The position numbers were made by a program, and so were the translations under genes. Shown piece by piece: positions 57,888-64,000 of a DNA stretch of 64,000 nt; the stretch's first letter is position 1; every line of letters begins with the position of its first letter. A model generated the notes under the pieces. That model made no database searches. It worked only from the letters and a program-made list of their open reading frames with translations, and was not told the origin of the DNA. The stretch covers positions 124,001-188,000 of the forward strand of contig NZ_JAIVAJ010000007.1 of assembly GCF_020171725.1 (NCBI RefSeq). The letters are read 5' to 3'. Origin of the DNA: Halobacillus litoralis (GTDB lineage Bacteria; Bacillota; Bacilli; Bacillales; Halobacillaceae).

Positions 57888-58212
57888 TAAAAAGTATGGA
57901 GTACGGTTCTGTTACAAGTGAGTGGACCAGCGGGGTGGAAAGTAGTGGGAACAGAACCGAGCTAGGATGAGGAAAGACGAACTTCATTCCGTGCCAACAT
58001 AGCTTTTTCAGTTGGCAGCATAAGAGGTTCCGCCTCCACCTCATAAAGGTGTTGGCGAAACAGCGAGACTCCTGTGGGAGCAGAGTACAGATGAGGCCCC
58101 GCAGCGACCGAAGGGAGCGAGGAGACTCGGCGGACGCCCACGGAAAGCGAGTTGTTTCGCCAACACCGTTTCTCAAACTTTGAAAGAACCGATAGGACTT
58201 TCTCTGGCAATC
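57888..58212 (+). repeat. Composite MITE-like dispersed repeat, copy 3
   Basis: This element has the same orientation and order as copy 1: AAAGTATGGAGTACGGTTCTG, GCGGGGTGGAAAGTAGTGGG, AACAGAACCGAGC, GCATAAGAGGTTCCGCCTCC, then the hairpin module (58050-58165) with arms TTGGCGAAAC and GTTTCGCCAA, ending GATAGGACTTTCTC. It is about 80 percent identical to copy 1 by eye. Small open frames inside it are not genes. Confidence 0.8.
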
Positions 58213-58250
58213 TGAAGGCATGGTGCGTCTAGTGCGCTCCATGCCTTTTA
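58213..58250 (-). terminator. Terminator of the eutH-like gene
   Basis: The arms AAGGCATGG and CCATGCCTT flank a GCG-rich inner stem. On the minus strand the hairpin is followed by CAGATTGCC, so T-tract support is weak. Confidence 0.5.
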
Positions 58251-58267
58251 TATTGGTTTACTAACTC

Positions 58268-59347
58268 TCAATTCTCCGGCTTCTGAATGAGTAAGGCCAG
58301 GAGTACGGCGAGGCAGCCTGCTGTTAGTTTGCCGACGATGACCGGGAGAATCATACTCTTCTCCACCCCTGCCACGAAAGCAAAGTGACTGCCGACGACA
58401 AAGGCTCCGCTGACGGCGAATGCCGCATTCATCACCTTTCCCCTCGCATCCATTTCTTTCATCGTCGCAAGCATAGGTAAATGGTGGGCGAGTGAAGCGA
58501 CCAACCCTGTAATGGCTTTGCCGTTCACCCCGAGCTTCTTCCCGATACGGAGCAGCGGCTTTTCTGTTTTCTGGTTAATGAAAGCAATCAGCGGGTAAGC
58601 GCCCGCCAATGTAATGGTGATTTGACCGACGATCACCATTCCCTCTGAAATCGGCGCCATCCCGGGAATCACGGTGAACCCGGTCAAGGTCTCGATAATG
58701 ATCGCGATCAGCCCTGCAATGATGATGAGTTCGATTCCTTTTCCAAACTTCGCAAACAGCTGGATCGTAACGCGGGAAAAGAAAATGAGTCCGAAAGCGA
58801 TCAAGAGTGAAAGCAGGAAAGTCGGCATCAAGTTGCGAAGCATCCATAACCATTCGTAACCGGCTAATGCGCCCCCGACGAGACATCCGATCGGAATCGT
58901 CATCAAGCCGATCAGGATGCCTTTGGCAAAGTAAGGCTGATCCTTTTTTTGAATGACCGACAGCGCTACGGGAATGGTGAAGACAAGGGTCGGACCCATC
59001 ATCGTACCTAGAAAAGCCCAAGAAAAAATCGCTGCTTCTTCTGTCGAAGCGAGCGACTGCGAGAGCGAATAGGCCCCCATGTCTATTGCGAGCAGGGTCG
59101 AGGCGAACATCGAAGGGTCTGCTCCGAACCAATCATAGAGTGGTGTGATGACGGGCGCGAGAACCGTTGACAGCACAGGCGCTAGGGAAATGATGCCGAC
59201 CATTGAAAGCGCTAGCGAGCCCATCATCATAAACGCTTCGTAAAATCGCCACCCTAGAGACAGTCGGTGGTTGAATACGTAATAGTCGAGGGCACCAAGC
59301 ACCATAAAAAAGCACATGATGATGAGTAAGGCATTATTGATCCACAT
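58268..59347 (-). CDS. eutH: EutH-type ethanolamine permease
   Basis: The 359-residue protein has about ten hydrophobic segments and EutH features: MGAYSLSQSLASTEEAAIFSW, GTMMGPTLVFTIPVALSVI, FAVSGAFVVGSHFAFVAGVE and a final hydrophobic tail. EutH facilitates ethanolamine entry; no other eut gene is in the window, so it may serve lipid head-group salvage. AAGGAG lies 7-8 nt before the ATG at 59347. Its start overlaps the DUF1835 gene by 14 bp, indicating coupling. Confidence 0.85.
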   Translation of the reverse strand: MWINNALLIIMCFFMVLGALDYYVFNHRLSLGWRFYEAFMMMGSLALSMVGIISLAPVLSTVLAPVITPLYDWFGADPSMFASTLLAIDMGAYSLSQSLASTEEAAIFSWAFLGTMMGPTLVFTIPVALSVIQKKDQPYFAKGILIGLMTIPIGCLVGGALAGYEWLWMLRNLMPTFLLSLLIAFGLIFFSRVTIQLFAKFGKGIELIIIAGLIAIIIETLTGFTVIPGMAPISEGMVIVGQITITLAGAYPLIAFINQKTEKPLLRIGKKLGVNGKAITGLVASLAHHLPMLATMKEMDARGKVMNAAFAVSGAFVVGSHFAFVAGVEKSMILPVIVGKLTAGCLAVLLALLIQKPEN

Positions 59348-60272
59348 AAGCGTTCTCCTTGATGTCACGTTTCTTCGAAAATAAACGCACGCCTCCTACC
59401 CACGTGTCGATCCCACAAGCGGCGATCCGACTCACTTCTCCTTGAAGAACACGCTGTCCTAACTGGCTTAACGTGATCTCCGGATTTCGCTCAGGGGTAT
59501 TGAAGTTCGGTAGTGGTCCATCCCTCTCCAAGAGCAGATCGATTTGACGAAGGATATGAGAAGCGTATAAATCGCTGATGCCATCACGGATCCGATTCTC
59601 GCGAAGGAATTGATGGACTTCCTTGAAGGTGCGAATGTTTCCGTTCAAGAAAGACAAAACGTCCTTTTCGACACGATTGACGCCTGTGTCGCGGTCAGGG
59701 AAATAGTCCAAATGAGCGTTCATCGCTTCCTTCAAGTATGGAAGCGGGTGAGGGGACTCCCGGACCCATTTCTCCACTCCTTTAACGGACGGGGATGCGT
59801 AGGCCCTCCAGCCTCGGACCGCTTCTTCCACTTGTTCCGGTGTTACCGTCTGCTTTGTTTTGATTAAGTCGTTCAGGTGGTCATCGTCGAGCTGTCCCAT
59901 TCCATAGAATGGATCGGCAGACGGATGGGCATCGAGCGTAACCATGGATAGGTTGAGCGCTCGTTTGGATAGTTCGTGGATCAGGAACATGAGCATCGTT
60001 TGATCATAGCGGTCGTGTTCGAACCAGAGTACGACTTCTTCCTCCGGTGGGATGTTGTGGAGGGCATGTAATTGTTCTTTACTTGTCTGGATAAATAATG
60101 GAGAGGGCAGTTCCAGAGCTTCTTCAAAAAAGGCAGCCCTCCGCCCGATCAGGTCATTGTGATGCCATTCGTGATTGAGCGGTCCCCAATCGTACATTTC
60201 GCACCACACGATGACTTCTCCTTCAACGCTCAGTCGTTCCCCGACAGCATCGCCATTGACGATATGAATCAT
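59334..60272 (-). CDS. DUF1835-domain protein
   Basis: The 312-residue protein starts MIHIVNGDAVGERLSVEGEVIVWCEMYDWGPL and continues with EEEVVLWFEHDRYDQTMLMFLI and DAHPSADPFYGMGQL, the DUF1835 pattern; a C-terminal DUF3658-like region follows. It is cytoplasmic and of unknown function. GGAGG lies 7-8 nt before the ATG at 60272; upstream frame to 60425 is unsupported. It overlaps the EutH start. Confidence 0.8.
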   Translation of the reverse strand: MIHIVNGDAVGERLSVEGEVIVWCEMYDWGPLNHEWHHNDLIGRRAAFFEEALELPSPLFIQTSKEQLHALHNIPPEEEVVLWFEHDRYDQTMLMFLIHELSKRALNLSMVTLDAHPSADPFYGMGQLDDDHLNDLIKTKQTVTPEQVEEAVRGWRAYASPSVKGVEKWVRESPHPLPYLKEAMNAHLDYFPDRDTGVNRVEKDVLSFLNGNIRTFKEVHQFLRENRIRDGISDLYASHILRQIDLLLERDGPLPNFNTPERNPEITLSQLGQRVLQGEVSRIAACGIDTWVGGVRLFSKKRDIKENAYVDQ

Positions 60273-60380
60273 GACCATCCCTCCTGTTCGTACGGTTCTT
60301 TTTATGGTTTTCTTCGATGTTTTCTGTTGTAATTCCTGCTTTTTCTCTATTTTTTCGTTTTTCAACCATAACCATAAAAA

Positions 60381-60404
60381 AGAGCCTCCAATTGTGGAAG
60401 CTCT
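60381..60404 (-). terminator. Terminator of msrA
   Basis: On the minus strand AGAGCTTCCA/TGGAGGCTCT with a 4-nt loop is followed by T6. Confidence 0.82.
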
Positions 60405-60409
60405 CTCGA

Positions 60410-60883
60410 TCAGCTGATTCCGCATGCAACGGAACCATTTTTATGAATGTATTTCTGGTGGTATTCTTCTGCTTCGTAGAACGTAGAAGCCGCTGTGACT
60501 TCTGTGACGATTGGGCGCTTGAAGATGCCTTTTGCGTCCCATTCTTTGATTTTTTCTTCTGCAATGTATTTCTGGCTTGCATCTTTATAGAAGATGGCAG
60601 AGCGGTATTGATGTCCAACGTCAATCCCCTGCTTGTTGCGGGACGTTGGATCATGAGCTTCGAAGAAAATATTGACGAGTTCCGCGTACGTGATGACGCT
60701 TGGATCGTATTCCAGTCGAATCGCTTCTGCGTGGCCTGTCTTTCCGGTTTTCACTTGTTCATAGGATGGGCTTTCTACCTTTCCACCTGTGTAACCGACG
60801 CGAGTCGCCGTAATTCCTTCAAATCTTTCAAAGAATGCTTCTACTCCCCAAAAACATCCTGCTCCAAAAATAGCTGTTGCCAT
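60410..60883 (-). CDS. msrA: Peptide methionine-(S)-sulfoxide reductase MsrA
   Basis: The 157-residue protein has the catalytic motif GAGCFWGVE (Cys10), RVGYTGG, HAEAIRLEYDP and FFEAHDPTSRNKQGIDVGHQYRSAI. It reduces methionine-S-sulfoxide in proteins and free methionine with thioredoxin. No MsrB domain or gene is adjacent. It is expressed from a leader carrying a SAM-I riboswitch, so it is placed in the methionine/SAM regulon. Confidence 0.96.
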   Translation of the reverse strand: MATAIFGAGCFWGVEAFFERFEGITATRVGYTGGKVESPSYEQVKTGKTGHAEAIRLEYDPSVITYAELVNIFFEAHDPTSRNKQGIDVGHQYRSAIFYKDASQKYIAEEKIKEWDAKGIFKRPIVTEVTAASTFYEAEEYHQKYIHKNGSVACGIS

Positions 60884-60947
60884 TTGTCATCTATCCCTTC
60901 TGTTAACGCAACTTCTACCGAGAGCCTTACGGTGCATGACTGCAACC

Positions 60948-61130
60948 AAAAGACCCCTTTTCTTATCCAGTAAGAAAAGGGGTCGTAAAGATATATCCGT
61001 ACGATCCTCTCATCTCTTAGAATGCTCACACATTCTACAGGAATTGGCACCGTTCTCGTCAATCCTTGGATTGATTCGATGGTTGCCGGGCATCAAAGGG
61101 CCAGTCCCTCCGCCTCTCTGGATAAGAAGT
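60948..61130 (-). ncRNA. SAM-I (S-box) riboswitch in the msrA leader
   Basis: On the minus strand the leader begins CTTATCCAGAGAGGCGGAGG (from 61126), continues ACTGGCCCTTTGATGCCCGG and CAACC, then GGTGCCAATTCC, the conserved core of the S-box aptamer. A terminator GACCCCTTTTCTTA/TAAGAAAAGGGGTC (60952-60984) with T4 follows. High SAM should fold the aptamer and terminate; low SAM allows msrA expression. Confidence 0.95.
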
Positions 61131-61158
61131 TTCCGTTATGATTTTTATTATGGTTCAT

Positions 61159-61187
61159 ACTATACTATGATTTTATAGCGAAGTAAA
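61159..61187 (-). promoter_or_regulatory. Promoter of the SAM-I/msrA transcript
   Basis: On the minus strand TTTACT (61182-61187) and TATAGT (61159-61164) are 17 bp apart, about 30 bp before the aptamer. Confidence 0.65.
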
Positions 61188-61277
61188 GGAGTGTGCTTCG
61201 TTTTTTCGAGATTTTCTGCACATCCAGCTCTCTTTGTTCCATTGTATTCACAATCACGCCGCTCATGCATGGACGAT

Positions 61278-61922
61278 TCACGCTTTTTCAAATAATCGAT
61301 TCTTCATCGCATAGATGGCGGCCTGAGTGCGGTCATGGACGTCGAGCTTACTTAAGATGTTGCTTACGTGCGTTTTGACCGTTTTCTCTGTAATGTACAG
61401 ATCGCTGGAGATTTCTTTGTTGCTTTTGCCGAGCGTAATCTGCTCCAACACTTCTTTCTCTCTTTTTGTTAACGTATAGAGCGGCGTCTCTGCTTCCTTT
61501 CCAACCGTCATTTCCGAGAGAAGTAAATCCGTTGCTTTCGGATGCAGATACTTTTCACCTTCAGCGGCTTTTCGTATGGTATCGACCAGTAGGTCTGGTT
61601 CTACGTCTTTCAACTGATAGCCGATTGCACCTGCTTGCAGGGCTGGGATGACATGATCCTGATCTGAAAAACTCGTCAGCACAACCACTTTGGCTTCAGG
61701 ATTCTCCTCTTTCACCTTTCTCGTCGCTTCCACTCCATCCATAACCGGCATCATCAGATCCATTAAGACGACGTCCGGCTGAAGGTCGTTCACAGCTTTG
61801 AGCGCTTCTGCCCCGTTCTCTGCTTCCCCTATAATGGTGATATCTTCTTGGGTGTTCAGAAAAAAACGCAGTCCACGAAGCACAACTAGGTGATCATCGA
61901 CTAATAGTACGCGTATGGCCAT
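61278..61922 (-). CDS. NarL/FixJ-family response regulator
   Basis: The 214-residue protein has a receiver domain with phospho-Asp55 (VLMDLMMPV) and Lys near 105, followed by a LuxR-type helix-turn-helix (LTKREKEVLEQI, GKSNKEISSDLYITEKTVKTHVSNIL). The overall pattern resembles LiaR/YhcZ-type regulators. It overlaps the kinase gene by 29 bp and is its partner. AAGGAGGAG precedes the ATG. Target genes are unknown. Confidence 0.92.
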   Translation of the reverse strand: MAIRVLLVDDHLVVLRGLRFFLNTQEDITIIGEAENGAEALKAVNDLQPDVVLMDLMMPVMDGVEATRKVKEENPEAKVVVLTSFSDQDHVIPALQAGAIGYQLKDVEPDLLVDTIRKAAEGEKYLHPKATDLLLSEMTVGKEAETPLYTLTKREKEVLEQITLGKSNKEISSDLYITEKTVKTHVSNILSKLDVHDRTQAAIYAMKNRLFEKA

Positions 61923-63459
61923 TGTGCTCCTCCTTTTTCACCCAGGGAATGAATACGTGGATTGTTGTTCCCTTCCCTTTTTCACTATCCACTTGAAGCG
62001 TTCCTCCAAGCAGCTGAGCTCGTTCCTTCATACTGGTCAGCCCAAGGGTTCGACAGGTCTTCTCCTCTGGGTCGAAGCCTCTTCCGTGGTCCTCCACCAA
62101 CAGTTGGACACCGTCCGGACCAGAGGTAAGCTTCATCCACGCCTCCCCTGAGCCCGCATGCTTCTGAATGTTGTTCATGGACTCCTGACTGATTCTCCAA
62201 AGCGCTTCCTGTGCAGCGTGAGAGAGATGAGGAATGTCTTCTACGTCGAAGTGAACGTTTATCCCCAGATGAACCGCATACTTCTTCAGCGCCGACAACA
62301 ACCCATCTTCAATACCAACCGGTCTCAGCTGCCAGATCATCGACCGCATTTCACGCATCGATTCCTGTGACAGAGACTGCATCTCGGTCAGGAGCTCTTT
62401 CATTTCTTCGTGGTCACGTGCGATTTCTTTCGCTCCGCGTGCTGTAAGAGATAAGGAAAATAGCTTCTGATTCACAGAATCGTGCAAGTCACGTGCCAGT
62501 CTGTTCCGCTCTTCATACAACAATACTTCCGCCCTTTTTTCCTGAACAGAAATGCCTTCGTACGCAAGCGAAACGTGGCCGGTTATCGCTTCTAATACTT
62601 CTATGTCTACATCCTTGATTTCTTGTTCGGCTCTGACAAGCAATACGCCAAGTCGTTCCTCTTTCACCGTCAAAGGCAAGGAGACGGTCTGGTTCTCCTG
62701 GATGCGCTCCTGCCGGCGGAACGATTCTGTTACTTGAGCTGCGGCGTTTTCTAAAGGGGCGCCTTCTCTGGAACGGAGGACGAGCTCTCCGCCTTCATTC
62801 GTAAAGGTGCAGACCGATTGGAACCGATACGCCTCTCGTAGTCGTTGAGCAGCTGTTTTTAGAAGAGAGGCGTGGTCATCTGCTTTCCACAGTAAGCGGA
62901 CGACATCATTCAGCTTGGCGAAATAATCGGCACGCTGCTGCTTGGCATCATAAAGCCGCGTCCGTTTAATGGCAGTTCCGATCTGATAAGCGACAGACTG
63001 CAGCAGGGTCAGCTCCTCATCGTCGAAATGCGTTTTCCCCGGCGAGGCGACGTTCAACACCCCGAACCGCTCTGCACCCGCAACGAGTGGGATGGTCGCA
63101 TGGTGTGTGATGCCTTCTGTATCTCCAGTCGAAAACTGGACCGCTTCGTCCAGACGCTTGCACTCGATGATGTTGATCGGGTCCTTGAGTTCACCGTTCC
63201 AATATTTATTCAAGCAGTAACAAGATCCCTGGCACATCGGACGCTTATCGTGTTGGGCCAGGGCTTGTGGCAATCGATGATCGGCAGCCAAGGTGTAAGA
63301 ACCCCTTCGATCGGTCAAAAAAATCCACCCTGCCTGCAGCTGCGTCAAGTTGAGCAGCTTCTCGAGCACCGTCTGCATCATAAACTCTATATCATTCGAT
63401 TGGTTCAAAGTCTCCGCAATCACCCGAAGTGTGTGCAGTTCGTTTTGTTTCGTAAACAT
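61894..63459 (-). CDS. GAF-domain sensor histidine kinase (HisKA_3) with Cys motif
   Basis: The 521-residue cytoplasmic kinase has two GAF-type domains (about 15-165 and 185-300), then HisKA_3 with ARDLHDSVNQKLFSLS (phospho-His326) and a HATPase domain (SQESMNNIQKHAGS, EDHGRGFDP, GLTSMKERAQLLGG). The first GAF domain holds CQGSCYCLNKYWNGEL and a later Cys (IIECKRL), a Cys set that may bind a metal or Fe-S centre or act as a redox switch. No membrane segment is present, so an intracellular signal is sensed. It phosphorylates the NarL-type regulator that follows. Confidence 0.88.
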   Translation of the reverse strand: MFTKQNELHTLRVIAETLNQSNDIEFMMQTVLEKLLNLTQLQAGWIFLTDRRGSYTLAADHRLPQALAQHDKRPMCQGSCYCLNKYWNGELKDPINIIECKRLDEAVQFSTGDTEGITHHATIPLVAGAERFGVLNVASPGKTHFDDEELTLLQSVAYQIGTAIKRTRLYDAKQQRADYFAKLNDVVRLLWKADDHASLLKTAAQRLREAYRFQSVCTFTNEGGELVLRSREGAPLENAAAQVTESFRRQERIQENQTVSLPLTVKEERLGVLLVRAEQEIKDVDIEVLEAITGHVSLAYEGISVQEKRAEVLLYEERNRLARDLHDSVNQKLFSLSLTARGAKEIARDHEEMKELLTEMQSLSQESMREMRSMIWQLRPVGIEDGLLSALKKYAVHLGINVHFDVEDIPHLSHAAQEALWRISQESMNNIQKHAGSGEAWMKLTSGPDGVQLLVEDHGRGFDPEEKTCRTLGLTSMKERAQLLGGTLQVDSEKGKGTTIHVFIPWVKKEEHNGHTRTISR

Positions 63460-63549
63460 GCCGCGCCCCTCCTTTCTTCCATTGTACGAAGGATTCCTTT
63501 TTCACGAGTCGAGAAAAAGGTTGAACCTTCTCTACGACTTTAGTCTGAA

Positions 63550-64000
63550 TTATTCCGTCGTGGCGTGACCTTCTTCAAACGGCTGGACAATGACGAACCC
63601 TTCTCCGCTGAACTCCATTTGAATGGATTCCCCACTTCCACGGCCAAGGAAGGTTTTGAAGCTGATGTCCGTTTTGAACTCCGGTTCGAGATGACCGGAC
63701 CAAGCTACGGTAGCATGGGGATCCGTGATGACCGGCTCGCCTGGTTTCACAAGCAGGGTAAGAGGTTCATAGTGAGACGTGACGGCTACACGGCCGCTTC
63801 CGCTCAGTGTGACATTGAACAGCCCTCCAGAAACCATACCGGCCACTTTCTTCATTAACTTGATATCCCAGTTCACGCTCGGCTCAAAGGCGAGAAGGTC
63901 GTTGCCGTTCACCGTGATCGTTTCATTATCCAGGTCGAAAATCGTAATCTTCTTCCCTTGATCGGCTAAGTAGAGGCGCCCACGTCCCGTCGCCTTCATC
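63550..64000 (-). CDS. AIM24-family protein, partial (N-terminus beyond window)
   Basis: The C-terminal 149 or so residues show the AIM24 beta-prism pattern: GRGRLYLADQGKKITIFDLDNE, SGGLFNVTLSGSGRVAVTSHYEPL, VAWSGHLEP and SGESIQMEFSGEGFVIVQP. The family resembles TRAP-type beta-roll proteins and has unknown function in bacteria. The reading frame is still open at the right edge, so the start lies outside the window. Confidence 0.82.
   Translation of the reverse strand, partial: MKATGRGRLYLADQGKKITIFDLDNETITVNGNDLLAFEPSVNWDIKLMKKVAGMVSGGLFNVTLSGSGRVAVTSHYEPLTLLVKPGEPVITDPHATVAWSGHLEPEFKTDISFKTFLGRGSGESIQMEFSGEGFVIVQPFEEGHATTE

Noticed and set aside
57962..58242. Open reading frames within repeat copy 3 (and 43006-43299 in copy 2)
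   Set aside because: They cover the non-coding repeat, are not conserved between copies and lack start signals.

Overview
The window looks like a chromosomal segment of a moderately GC-balanced, endospore-forming member of the Bacillaceae. Evidence: Bacillus-type gene blocks (yfkJIH, zosA, mreBH, ydaT, ykuK, a bsn-like nuclease), strong GGAGG ribosome-binding sites, a CotY/CotZ spore-coat gene with a sigma-K-like promoter, and PerR, sigma-B, T-box and S-box signals. The three-gene proline block in the order P5C reductase, glutamate 5-kinase, GSA dehydrogenase matches the salt-induced proHJA operon known from Halobacillus halophilus. A moderately halophilic Halobacillus-like host is therefore my best inference. 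No rRNA, tRNA, prophage, transposase or CRISPR array was seen.

Layout. 1-4.2 kb: end of a zinc ABC transporter ATPase gene, a cystine-type ABC importer (permease plus lipoprotein, no ATPase), and a ZosA-type P-ATPase behind a perfect PerR box. 4.2-8 kb: the yfkJ-yfkI-yfkH operon with an overlapping TIMP-like secreted protein, then an AlsT-type symporter. 8-15 kb: a minus-strand run with a PAS-GGDEF-EAL protein, an SRAP peptidase, a CAP-domain secreted protein and four small enzymes. 15-20 kb: mreBH, a Crp/Fnr regulator between two half-size DMT transporters, and panE. 20-31 kb: cell-wall and envelope genes, an orphan structured RNA at about 23.58-23.94 kb, a His-rich secreted protein next to a two-component system, DUF2188 stress proteins, a PP2C phosphatase and a GNAT enzyme.

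31-39.7 kb: a nine-gene fatty-acid/acyl-CoA degradation operon (two acyl-CoA dehydrogenases, SDR, TetR regulator, 3-hydroxyacyl-CoA dehydrogenase, thioesterase, APH-like kinase, enoyl-CoA hydratase, quinone reductase). A consensus promoter and a TetR operator lie at its head. 39.8-48.3 kb: coat protein, RsbR-type stressosome protein, proHJA, a thioredoxin and a YetF protein. 48.3-56.9 kb: T-box-controlled argS, an MFS exporter, an isochorismatase, a secreted nuclease, a CPBP protease, a TspO-like protein, YkuK and an EamA transporter. 57-64 kb: small membrane/DUF genes, EutH, a DUF1835 protein, msrA under a SAM-I riboswitch, a GAF-type two-component system and the end of an AIM24 gene.

The most unusual content is non-coding: (i) an orphan RNA of about 360 nt with a near-consensus promoter and strong terminator that I cannot place in a known family; (ii) three copies of a composite MITE-like repeat of about 310-330 bp, one flanked by a perfect 36-bp duplication of a terminator; (iii) a five-unit array of degenerate ~52-bp hairpins; (iv) an exact 20-bp-period tandem repeat; (v) a SAM-I riboswitch placed in front of msrA. 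Starts were re-chosen by Shine-Dalgarno spacing, so several genes are shorter than the longest open frame. All family names rest on motif recognition by eye; no database search was run.
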